Below, piece by piece: positions 45,208 to 55,018 of a DNA stretch of 64,000 nucleotides. This DNA comes from Adiantum capillus-veneris (lineage: Eukaryota; Streptophyta; Polypodiopsida; Polypodiales; Pteridaceae). The notes under the pieces are model-generated. The model did no database searches and was not told the origin of the DNA. It saw nothing but the letters and a program-made list of their open reading frames with translations. The translations under genes and the position numbers were made by a program. The stretch spans positions 79,082,832 through 79,146,831 of the forward strand of contig CM043960.1 of the NCBI GenBank assembly GCA_014529385.2, written 5' to 3'. Within the stretch, counting starts at the first letter, position 1. Each line of letters starts with the position of its first letter.

Positions 45208-45880
45208 CTTGTTTGTTTTTCTCAATTCATTATAGCATTATTCATGAATCTGGAATACTATTTTTTATGTGTGTGTGGCTTTAGTTAATAGGGTAGTCAT
45301 GTACTTAAAGATGAAGGGAGAAAGACCGAGTGTAATCCTTTAAAATCTCAATTGCAAGTACAAAGATTACAATATTTAAACACACAACCAAAAGTGTGCA
45401 CATGCATGTTATAAACTAGTGAGCATGACAAGAATGTAGGTCTGATTCAAAGATGTAAACCTTCAAATGTAGATAGCTATAGATGATAGGTGGTAATCCA
45501 AAACACTAACGTTCAGGCTCATATGCAACTACGTGCCCACTTACATTAATTTTGAAACAACCAACATGTGAGGTTTCCGCCAGAGTATCCCCTGTGCCTC
45601 AGGAAAGGAGTCAAGATAAATCTTGTTGAAGCTTCTATCCAATGCAAGTACCAAATCTATTGTTGTACCAACAAGTTGGACATCAAAAACTTTGTTGTCT
45701 TTATTTGTGTTATGTGCTTCCAACTTTTTAGTTGTGATTATAGTGGTGTTTTTGTTACACAATTGACAACAAGGTCCTCCCCTAGTCCTATACACTCTTG
45801 TGAATCTACATTTTGTACAATGCTTCTCCACTAACACATTGTTGATACTCACAAACTGTAGAAGCAAATCTCCGTCAAAA
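45205..45880 (-). other. Spacer with a small zinc-ribbon-like frame (45,541-45,867)
   Basis: Mostly no gene. The minus-strand frame 45,867-45,541 (108 codons) contains CTKCRFTRVY and CCQLCNK, two CxxC pairs spaced like a zinc ribbon, and a following LVGTTIDLVLALDRSF segment. It could be a host gene exon or a transposon piece. No splice model is clear and I do not recognise it. Confidence 0.25.
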
Positions 45881-47100
45881 AAGAAGACTTTTTAATCTCT
45901 CCTCTCCAACATGAGGATGTTATCCTAGAGGCACCATGGTTCAACCACATGGCTGCCAGAATGAAGTTCCTTGAAAGGAGAATCTATTTCACCTATAGGG
46001 AAAAGAGCATGTACATAGATGCTAACAAGTCGGGGAACACCATACCCCTGGTAAATACACTTGCCTTTTATAAGTCAATGAAAAGCTCTATTTTTTAGTA
46101 CATGACTTTATTTATAGAATCTATAAATAATTTTAATGTTTTCACAAGTAGCAATAAAGGGAATCAAGAGGAATTGGAGTTGTCTAATTTCCTAAATGGA
46201 TTCCAAGGTGTTTTCGTTGATGACATCCCTAGTGAGCTACCTCCGAAATGAAGGGATGATGACCATGCAATAGAGCTTCTACTAGGAATATCACCACCTA
46301 ATAAACCTCCTTATTGAGTTTCACAAGCTCAACAAGAGGAGATCATGAGGAAAGTGCATGAATTGGTGGAAAAAGGGATGGTGTGGCCTAGCTCCTCTCC
46401 AGTCTGTTCACCAGTATTTTTAGTGCAAAAGAAAGATGGAACATATCACATGTGTGTCAAACAATAGAGCACTAAATATGATTACTATAAACCAAAAAAA
46501 GATTTCCCGTGCCGCGGGTAGAAGATCTATTTGTTAAGTTATAAGTGTTGGCCTCACAAATGCTCCAGCCACATTCAAACTCACGTCGGACAAAAATCTT
46601 CAGGCCACTCAAATTCTCTTGAGGAGTACAAGTGACCCCTCCAGGCAATCTTTCAAGTTGTGAGAGAGAATAAGCTTTTCATTAATCAAGAGAAAAGTAA
46701 ATTTTTTTCCACAAGAGATTGAATATTTAGGTCACATTATCTCTCAAGATGTATCTCTATGGATCAATCAAAGTTGGAGGTAATAAAAGCATGGCCTAAT
46801 CCAAGGAATCTACATGAGCTAAGAAGCTTTATTGGTATGTGTGCATACTATAGATGCTTCATAGCAAAATTTTCTCAACTAGCAAGACCATTACATGACT
46901 TAACAAGAGGAACATTAAGTATTCATGGACTGCTAAGGAGAAAAATGCTTTTGACAAGCTCAAAGAGAAGCTTACCTCTCAACCAGTACTTATGCTTCCG
47001 GATCTCTTAAAACCATTTCAGGTCCAATGTGACTCTTGTGGTGATTCCCTTGGAGTATTTTTGCTTCAAGAAGGGCATGCCATAGCATATGAGAGCGGAA
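45881..47100 (+). pseudogene. Gypsy reverse transcriptase remnant
   Basis: In several frames the plus strand reads GVFVDDIPSELPP, LLLGISPPNKPPY, QEEIMRKVHELVEKGMVWPS, SPVFLVQKKDGTY and then, after a deletion that removes the YxDD catalytic region, LEVIKAWPNPRNLHELRSFI and YYRCFIAKFSQLARPLHDLT, the connection region after RT. This is the chromovirus-like Gypsy order from protease linker through RT to the RNase H start. Multiple stops and at least one deletion make it dead. It is unrelated to the Gypsy copy at 11-13 kb as far as can be compared, since they cover different domains. Confidence 0.85.
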
Positions 47101-47159
47101 GGCTCAATATGGATAAACGGGATCCATATAAGAGTTGAAGACTCAATATAGATAAATAG

Positions 47160-47690
47160 GCCCTCTTTTCCCAATAGGATCCAATGACCCCTTGACAAAA
47201 GCTTGGTTAACCATAAAAATGACTGGGACCTTGAGATCATCCCAGAACTCCCTGAAGAATTCAGTGGTCAAACCATCCCAACTAGTCGACTTCTCCTGGC
47301 CAAGAGCTTGCAACACAAGCGAGCACTCATCTTCAAAAAAAGGCCATCTCTAGACAATTGGCTTCAGGTTGGGGAATTTTCCTATTGAAACTCTCGAGAA
47401 AGGTTGCTCTAGCTTAATCCACTTCTTGAGAGCAGGTCTCTAGTTGGCCAATGTTTTGGATTACATGATCAAGCATCATCCTAGCTATTTTATCTTGGTC
47501 TTGCGTAGCATTCCCATTCTCATTTGTGAGCAAGTGGACAGAGCCCCAACTTTTCTTGATTTTCAAGGCCCTAAAGAAGTGTGCTTGATTAGTGGCCTCT
47601 GGCTGAAGGAAGGTCTCCCTGAATATCAATCTCGCCCTTGTGACCTCCTCAAGCTGCTGCTCGGCCACATTGGTTTTAGCTTCTAGCCAC
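47160..47690 (-). pseudogene. LINE ORF2 fragment (linker and RT start)
   Basis: The minus strand reads EEVTRARLIFRETFLQPEAT, NENGNATQDQDKIARMML, then LGQEKSTSWDGLTTEFFREF and VIFMVNQAFVKGSLDP, the region from the endonuclease-RT linker into the first RT block of an L1-type LINE. It is the left part of direct repeat 1 plus ~200 bp beyond it. The corresponding RT start is missing from the second copy at 51 kb. Confidence 0.85.
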
Positions 47691-47947
47691 CTTTTGTGTT
47701 CTTCTTCGAAGGCCAGCCCAATAGTTTTTTTGGAAGTTAGACGAGAAACCTCCTCTTTGATTTGCTTCCAATGCTCTTCCCGGGCCTAGATAGTCTTTAA
47801 AATCCTAATACTACAGGCACTATAAGTAGGCCTTTATTTGTAGTCATGTGGCATGTGTTTGGTGGACCCATGGAAGGCCTCTTTGGGCATGAAAGTTATT
47901 CCCTACTTAGAGACTTTATATGCCCTAGTATGGCCAACTACCTTCGA

Positions 47948-47985
<38 letters not shown>

Positions 47986-48256
47986 TGCCAACAATCTCTC
48001 TTTCTCTTTGTGTTGTGCACATTGGTTGTCTGTGTCACTCAATTTCCACGTCACACTAGCCAAACTCAATTGCTCGAGGAGCGAGAGAGGATCCCTCTCT
48101 CCATCCCTCTTCTATAATAGTATAGATCCTCTAGGTAGTGAGTGATGTAGGCCCGTGTAGAGTCTTTGTAGAATTCTCTTCTCTTTTTATGGTTTCAACT
48201 TTGGGTTTTGATGCTTGGAAGTTGCACATAGAGAAATCTAACTATTGCAAATAAGT

Positions 48257-48297
<41 letters not shown>

Positions 48298-49151
48298 GGG
48301 TGGTGGAGAGAGAGAGAGAGAGAGAGAGTCCTAGGCCTGAAAACCTATGATTTTCAAAAGAAATATCCTAGAAAACATTATTATGTGTGTTGAACCATTA
48401 CATGCTTTCGTTTCTCATAAATTATCTAGCTTGCTAGGAAATAGTAAATCAAAGTTTTTGCATTCGCCATGAGATTTTGTTTTCTTTTATTGAGAATGTT
48501 CATTTGTTGGGCATTCATGGAAGTGTTGAGACTACGCTTGGGTGTTCTTCAAGAAGTAGGCCTAGGCCCAGTCACATGTCCATTGGTGAAAGCTACCGCA
48601 TGCATGAGGCCTTAAACACACGTGCCCGTGCCCGCATGTGCATGCGCGCACACACACACACACAAAATTCCATTTAAATCGAGTAGAAAACAAGCTGGTG
48701 CAGATGAAGATACATTCTTGGATCAAAGAGAGTACTGTGCATTCCAATCACAAAGCTCAATTGCAAAGCCACATGGGGATTACAAGAAACCAAAGCATGG
48801 GATGGATTATTAGGAGCCTTACAAGAGTGATGGATGACTAGATGCTGGGCATTTCAATAGCTTGTTTGGAGGAGAAGGTGGTAGTTGTGCTGCTACGCAA
48901 GAGCACAAAAAGAGTTGCATTGGAGATGCTAGATCAATTGAAGTATGTAATGTCATCCTCAATGTATGCGGTGAAGCCCACAGAAGGGTCCTCAAAATCT
49001 ACAATGTACTATGCTTCACACCTTGCATTTAAAAGCCGAGGACAAGGCAAAACAACACCTTCAGCTTTGGAAAATCTAAAGAAAGTGAGTTCGTTTATCA
49101 GCCAATAGCCTTCCACTAAGAAATATTCACCCTCTCCTTCTTGTCTCCAAC
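47372..49151. repeat. Direct repeat DR1 (~1.78 kb)
   Basis: It matches DR2 (51,045-52,774) throughout, with small indels and microsatellite differences. It contains the LINE linker, spacer DNA with (CT)n (47,950-47,981), (GT)n (48,252-48,292) and (GA)n (48,308-48,329), and most of exon 3 of the three-exon gene. It ends at GTCTCCAAC inside that exon, so DR1 is the derived copy. Confidence 0.9.
48840..49151 (-). pseudogene. Exon 3 fragment of the three-exon gene
   Basis: It is homologous to 52,461-52,774. At least one in-frame stop replaces a Tyr codon after the conserved ARCEA, and the 5' part of the exon is absent. It is not functional. Confidence 0.85.
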
Positions 49152-49160
49152 GAACAGTTT

Positions 49161-49430
49161 AGAGCAACTTGACAGGCACTTGTTACGGACTTTTCGCCAC
49201 TTTACAGCACCTAAAATCCACTTAATAGGCACTAGGAAAGTTTTTGATAGGGACTTTCTACAAGTTTTCAGCACTTTAGACCACTTTAGAGGCATTGGGC
49301 TATCACTTGTTGGGTACTTTCAACCACTATCTAGCACTTACGATCCACTTTATAGGCATTGGGCTAACTTTGTTATGGACTTTCTACTAATTTCTAGTAC
49401 TTTAGGTCCACTTGACAGGTTGTGGGCCAT
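49161..49430. repeat. ~63-bp minisatellite, four diverged units
   Basis: The phrase GGACTTT recurs at 49,187, 49,251 and 49,377 with GGTACTTT at 49,313, each followed ~35 bp later by GATCCACTT-like text and GGCATTGGGC. The period of 62-64 bp keeps a plus-strand frame open for 121 codons (49,141-49,506) as four 21-residue repeats. I see no evidence that the frame is used. Confidence 0.8.
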
Positions 49431-49554
49431 CAACACCTTAAACACCCTTTTATATAGATACGTTACAATAGCACTTAAGACTTCATCAAAAATTCAAGAA
49501 CCATAGACAACAATATTTATTTCAACAAAGAGAAAAAATGGATAGGGTAGAGGT

Positions 49555-51470
49555 CTAGACATGCACATTATGACCACTCGGCCATAGAAAGTTTTCAAAG
49601 TACTTGGCCAAGACTATTGTCAGGCATTCCGGTGAAAGGTGGGCGAGCTCTTCGTTAGACACTCTGCACCTTGAACATCTATCCAACCCGATATCACATG
49701 CAAGAATCTTGATACCTATCAACAAAGCCCCCCACATCATCTTCCACGGAAATACCCTCATAAAATGAGGCCATTGTGGATTCCAAATCTTCTTCATTAC
49801 CTCAACCCATCGAGCTTCCAACCATTGTTTCTTCCAATGTTTGCTCAAAGGGGAAAACCAATTAACCTTGTGCATTAATGCTTGGTATATGCCCTTGGTG
49901 TGACGTTTAACGAATTGGATATTCATGGGCCATTTCCAAGCTTTCCATTCAAAAGTATATTCCTGGCATAAGATTATTTTCCAAGCCTTTCATAGCTCAG
50001 TGCCATTGAGATGAAATTGGCCAGCCAATTGGTCAGAGGTTTTCCAACACTTGCTCTTTCCATCCCAGAAGTCCATCAACCGCTGGAGTCCTTTATTGTT
50101 CATTCTTCTTGCAATTTCTCTCCGATAAGGGTTTAGAATTACACCAACAACTTTAGGCAGCCAAGGGGACCGGTGCGAGATGGAGTTTTGTCCCACACTT
50201 GCTCTTTCCATCCCAGAAGTGCATCAACCGCTGGAGTCCTTTATTGTTCATCCTTCTTGCAATTTCTCTTCGATAAGGGTTCAGACTTACACCAACAACT
50301 TTAGGCAGCCAAGGGGACCACTGCGAGATGGAGTTTTGTAAGTATCTAGTTAATTCACCCCATTTCAGTACACAAGTTTCTCTATTAAACTTTTGTACCA
50401 TCTCTCTCGTGATGCCACGCAGTCTCAAGCTAGACCACCTCGAGGCTAATAGTTTGCCATGCACCTTGATCCCTTTCCACAAACCACCTTTAAAATAATT
50501 TTTTTCTTTGTCTATTATATCCTTGGTCATGATAGCCCAAGACTGGTCTTGTTTTGCGATTGAGACCACATACTTGGCACACATGGCCTCAACATGAGTA
50601 GCAGGGTTGACAATTTCCAAGCCACCTTGGACTACCAGTCGAGCGGGTTGCTGAAGGCAATGTAAGGAAGCATAAATGAATTGATCCCTTTGACTCGACT
50701 TGGGAAGTGAAGAAACACATACTCCCACCTTCTCATTTTTCTCTGGATCTAATCCAAGACCCATTGGAACCTTTGCTTGCCATGTAATGGCCACCCCCAA
50801 CGGGACGCCTAGATGTTGAAATATCCTTCCTTTGAACACAATCTCCGTTCACCAGACTGATGGGTCAAATGAGTCGTTTTCCTTCAGGGCGATTAGTCTA
50901 GACTTCTCAATACTATACTTTGACCCTGAAGCCACAACAAATGTCTCCACAATCTCTAGCTCCTTCCTGAGTACCTGAGGATAGGCTTTCAACAAGAGGA
51001 GGGAGTTATCTGTGAGCATCTTGGCCAGGTGTTGGTGGTTGGTTTGGGAATTTTCCTATTGACATTCTCGAGAAAGGTTGCTCTGGCTTCATTCACTTCT
51101 TGAGAGCACATCTCTTGTTGGCCAATGTTTTGGCTTAGATGATCAAGCATCATCCTAGCCAGTTTATCTTGGTCTTGCGTAGCATTCCCATTCTCATTTG
51201 TGAGCAAGTGGACGGAGCCCTGACTTTTCTTGATTTTCAAGGCCCTAAAGAAGTCTGCTTGATTAGTGGCCTCTGGCTGAAGGAAGGTCTCCCTGAATAT
51301 CAATCTCGCCCTCGTGACCTCCTCAAGCTGCTGCTCGGCCACATTGGTTTTAGCTTCCAATCACCTTTTGTGTTCTTCTTCGAAGGCCAGCCCAATAGTT
51401 TTTTTCGGAAGTTAGACGAGCAACCTCCTCTTTGAGTTGCTTCCAATGCTCTTCCCGGGCCTAGATAGTC
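49555..51470 (-). mobile_element. LINE ORF2 remnant with internal RT deletion
   Basis: Minus-strand order: linker EEVTRARLIFRETFLQ (51,340), ENVNRKIP (51,050), then a jump to the RT catalytic neighbourhood MLTDNSLLLLKAYPQ (51,000; the FADD box is changed to LTDN), ASGSKYSIEKSR, HLGVPLGVAITWQAK (50,800), the post-RT region PSSLPKSSQRD-like, and a zinc-binding C-terminus (WKMMWGALLIGIKI ... CSRCRVSNEELAHLSPEC, 49,650-49,750). About 1 kb of RT is missing at 51,045. A 148-bp tandem duplication lies inside. Frame changes make it inactive. Confidence 0.85.
50050..50345. repeat. 148-bp tandem duplication within the LINE
   Basis: TTGCTCTTTCCATCCCAGAA occurs at 50,051 and again at 50,199, and the two copies stay alignable to GATGGAGTTTTG. 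They differ at several bases, so the duplication is not very recent. Confidence 0.92.
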
Positions 51471-52774
51471 TTTAGATCCTAATACTACCGGCACTATAAG
51501 TAGGCCTCCATTTGTAGTCATGTGGCATGTGTTTGGTGGACCCATGGAAGGCCTCTTTGGGCATGAAAGTTACTCCCTACTTAGAGACTTTATATGCCCT
51601 AGTATGGCCAACTACCTTCAACTAACTCTCTCTCTCTCTCTCTCTCTCTCATGTGCCAACAATCTCTCTTGCTCTTTGTGTTGTGCACATTGTTTGTCTG
51701 TGTCACTGGTTTGCCACGTCACACTAGCGAAACTCAAATGCTTGTGGAGGGGGAGGGGATCCCTCTCTCCATCCCCCTTCTATGATAGTATAGATCCTCT
51801 AGGTAGTGAGTGATGTAGGCCGTGTACAGTCTTTGTAGAGTTCTCTTCTCTTTTTATGGCTGCACATAGAGCAATCTAACTATTACAAATAAATGTGTGT
51901 GTGTGTTGGTTTTTTTTTCTGGGAGGGGGGGGGGGGGGGGGGGAGGTGGAGAGAGAGAGAGAGTCCTAGGCCTGAAAACCTATGATTTTCAAAATAAATA
52001 TCCTAGAAAACATCATTATGTGTTTTGAACCATTACATGCTTTCTGTTCTCATAAAATATCTAGCTTGCTAGGAAATAGTAAATCAAAGTTTTTCCATCA
52101 GCCATGAGATTTTCTTTTCTTTCTATTGAGAACGTTCATTTGTTGGGCATTCATGGAAGTGTTGAGACTACGCTTGGGTGTTCTTCAAGAAGTAGGCCTA
52201 GGCCCAGTCACATGTACCATGCATGAGGCCTAAAACACACGCACCCCTGCCTGCATGTGTGCACGCGCGCACGCACACACACACACCACAATTCCATTTC
52301 AATCGAGTAGGAAACAAGCTAGTGTAGATGAAGAGACATTCTTGGATCAAAGAGAGTACTGTGGATTCCAATCACAAGCTCAATTGCAAAGCCACATGGG
52401 GATTACAAGAAACCAAAGCATGGGATGGATTATTAGGAGCCTTACAAGAGTGATGGATGACTAGATTGTGGGCATTTCAATAGCTTGTTGGGAGGAGAAG
52501 GTGGTAGCTGTGTTGCTACGCAAGAGCAAAAAAGGAGTTGCATTGGAGATGTTAGATCGTTTGAAGTATGTAATGTCATCCTCAATGTATGCGGTGAATC
52601 CCACAGAAGGGTCCTTAAAATCTACAATGTAGTATGCTTCACACCTTGCATGTAAAAGCAGAGGACAAGGCAAAACAACACCTTCAGCTTTGGAAAATCT
52701 AAAGAAAGTAAGTTCACTTATTGGCCAATGGCCTTCCACCAAGAAATATTCATCCTCTCCTTCTTGTCTCCAAC
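51045..52774. repeat. Direct repeat DR2 (~1.73 kb)
   Basis: The partner of DR1. It links LINE sequence (to about 51,470), spacer DNA with (CT)n at 51,626-51,649 and a G18 run near 51,925-51,943, and exon 3 of the intact gene. Its right edge carries on into the complete exon, so this is the donor copy. Confidence 0.9.
51471..52460. other. Spacer downstream of the three-exon gene, no gene supported
   Basis: Only short ORFs over microsatellite text are seen. No obvious polyadenylation signal of AATAAA type lies directly after the stop at 52,461; the nearest AT-rich run is further left. Confidence 0.45.
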
Positions 52775-53639
52775 CCAAAACCCTTCCATTGTCTACATTT
52801 CGGATGAGCACATTGGCGAATTGTGATACCGCAAACCTGCATCAGTGCTCATGATCAATGATGGTTTTTCTCCATCCAACGCACAAGAAGATTTATAAAT
52901 TTTCTCATGTAGGAAAACGGAGTCTTTTTTAGTGTTTTTCATACGATGCATACCATCATGAGCTTCTGCTCGAGAGGCACCGCATACCTAGCTAGGTACG
53001 ATTGGGAGTAGGGGACCACCGAGCCGACAATTCCCTGTCCCCAATTGTACCTAGCTAGATATGGAGTGCCTCCCTCACAGAAGCTCATGATGTTGAGGTA
53101 AGTCACAATGTGGGAATTATTGTGAGAATTTGTCCAAAACTTCTTGTGAAGGTAACAACAAGGAAACTTTAGTACAACATAACTTTCAAGATCTTATATG
53201 TATGTTGTGTCAAGAGGAAATGAAAACATGGCAATTTCACTTACCTGTACTCTAGAGTAAGGTGTGTGAATAGATATTTTGCTCCCGCTTCTGCCAAGCG
53301 CACGTAATAGGTTGAATTGCTTGCATCCCACTCGGGTGCTAGGTTTCCACTTGTTATACTGTTGTTGACCAGAATACCACCAAACTCATACACCTCTTGG
53401 CCATAATACTTTGCCGGCGAAAAGCATGTTGACCAGTAAGGATACACCAAATTAGTAGGGCATTCATGGCAATCAACCCCAGTTGATGTCATTATCATCA
53501 TTGCTACCGCCATTGTTGTGATTACCCCTGCCACAATAACACTGAATAAAACCCACAAAACTATTTAGCTCCCATTGATGATACACTTAGAATGGAAGTG
53601 TAAAGCAGCAAGAGTTACTCACCGATTGCAAAGAGCCAT
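52461..53639 (-). CDS. Three-exon gene for a 229-aa secreted or signal-anchored protein, family unknown
   Basis: The model is exon 1 53,639-53,623 (17 nt, MALCN plus a split codon), intron with GTGAGT...TTCAG, exon 2 53,541-53,245 (297 nt), intron with GTAAGT...GATGCAG, exon 3 52,836-52,461 to TAG. Lengths add to 690 nt with phases that match at both joints and no internal stop. Residues 7-23 are hydrophobic (VIVAGVITTMAVAMMIM), a signal peptide or anchor. The rest looks extracytoplasmic: cysteines at 30, 33, 45, 162 and 170 and N-glycosylation sequons at 65, 81, 200 and 203. A TATA-like box lies ~90 bp upstream. Diverged fragments at 26.4 and 48.8 kb keep the frame and the donor of exon 2, supporting coding. 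I know no family with this sequence. It could be lineage-specific; transposon origin is not excluded. Confidence 0.65.
52954..53092. repeat. 139-bp inverted repeat in intron 2
   Basis: Arms 52,954-53,011 and 53,034-53,092 both read CATCATGAGCTTCTG inward and share AGGCAC, CTAGCTAGGTAC and ATTGGG, about 80 percent matched over 58 bp with a ~22-base loop. It is absent from the part of intron 2 kept at 26.4 kb, where the copy ends earlier. It could be a small foldback MITE or a small-RNA precursor. Confidence 0.8.
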
Positions 53640-53724
53640 GGTTGCAAGATGGGTGCTAGCGAATGTTGAAACTTGAAACAGAGGAGCTTGGCACGGTCCG
53701 TTTTAAAGGGCTCAAGGCTCTGTG

Positions 53725-53735
53725 ATATAATATGC
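53725..53735 (-). promoter_or_regulatory. TATA-like box of the three-exon gene
   Basis: The minus strand reads CATATTATATCAC about 90 bp before the ATG, giving an expected transcript start near 53,700 and a 5' UTR of ~60 nt. A CCAAT sits at 53,752 on the opposite strand. Confidence 0.45.
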
Positions 53736-53760
53736 ATCCTTATCCTTTCATCCAATAATT

Positions 53761-53836
53761 TTTTGACATGTGATGTACGCATCTTGTCCTTCACCCTCTA
53801 AATTTTGACATGTGATGTACGCATCTTGTCCTTCAC
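53761..53836. repeat. 34-bp direct repeat (two identical copies) upstream of the TATA-like box
   Basis: TTTTGACATGTGATG... occurs at 53,761-53,794 and 53,803-53,836, period 42 bp, 34 bases identical. Each copy holds TTGAC (W-box core) and CATGTG (an E-box/NAC-type core), 30-110 bp upstream of the TATA-like box, so it may act as a promoter element. Confidence 0.85.
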
Positions 53837-53839
53837 ACG

Positions 53840-55018
53840 TGAATTGATTGCCACATTTTCATTAACAATTGCATGTGACATGTCATCTACACAAGACTTA
53901 GTACCAGTGTTCGGAAAAATCGTTTTTCCAAACATATAAAATTCCTTTTCTTAGTTTTGTCAAGAGGAAAGTTTAGAAAATCAGGTCTTTTTTCGGGTTT
54001 TTATACTATGTTTCTCTATTTTGCGGTGGACACATTTTTATCGAACATTGCTTAGTACTGCTTCGCACTTGCTCACATCCAATAAGCAATTGGTCGGGAA
54101 TCAGAATGTAAATCGGTTCAATTTAATTTTGTTCTGTACTTAATATAAAATTCTCCCACCCTTTATGGTAAAAAAAGTTCTGCTTAGACTATTAAGAGTT
54201 AGTTCATGTGAATGTCGAGTTGCAAACTTGTTCACAGCTCGCAACTGCTAAGTTCACGTGCAAGGGACTTTGTGCAGTGCAATGAGCTTTATTTAGCTTG
54301 CAAGACTTGGTTATGAGAATTAATTGGCCAGAAACTGCAAAAATTGCGAGGGCAAGCACTTTATTCATAGCTCATTCTTTGTCCTACCTATGGTTGCGAC
54401 TCCGCTCCTCCCCATGCACATGAAACCGGGTTACGACTGGTTGGCAACCATCTTCTTACATATTCCAGTTTGCAGAGTAAATTTTGTGGTTGCAAATTGA
54501 AATTCCCTATTTAAATTTCGTTGGACCTTGATTTTGAAGGTAAAACATTGGGCATTTTAGTTATAAATCTCTGAAAGTGCATTAGATTTTGCCATAAATC
54601 CTGGTTGTTGGACTAGTTTTCTGGTAAAAAACATGGCCAAGAAAAATGGTTTTACTCAGATGGTGCCCTCTACGTGCATTGGTTGCACCACGACACATCA
54701 TGTAACCCTTTGTATATACGCAATACTTTTAAGTTCTAGTTATACAAGCAATATTTAGTCGACTCATCGAGCAGCTATCATCATCTCTTTCTCACATGTG
54801 TCCTTCGCCATTCGATTTGTTTCTAGAATTGCTACACATATAGCCCTCTTCGATCCTACGCCTCGACATGCTTGCAGATTATCAATTTTGTATGTGCTAC
54901 AATGGCAGCACTCCTATTGTGTACATGTTTGAGAAAATATAACTGAACCTAAAAAAGCTAGCACCGCCTCAAACCCTACCACCAAATTGGATTGCCATTT
55001 ACAAATTAAAGTGAATCT
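53840..55018. other. No gene supported; unique intergenic DNA
   Basis: No ORF of note, no long repeat and no clear element ends. Base composition is AT-rich. Confidence 0.45.

Noticed and set aside
51923-51943. Poly-G run as a possible regulatory quadruplex
   Set aside because: A homopolymer next to microsatellites and variable between DR1 and DR2; no gene context.
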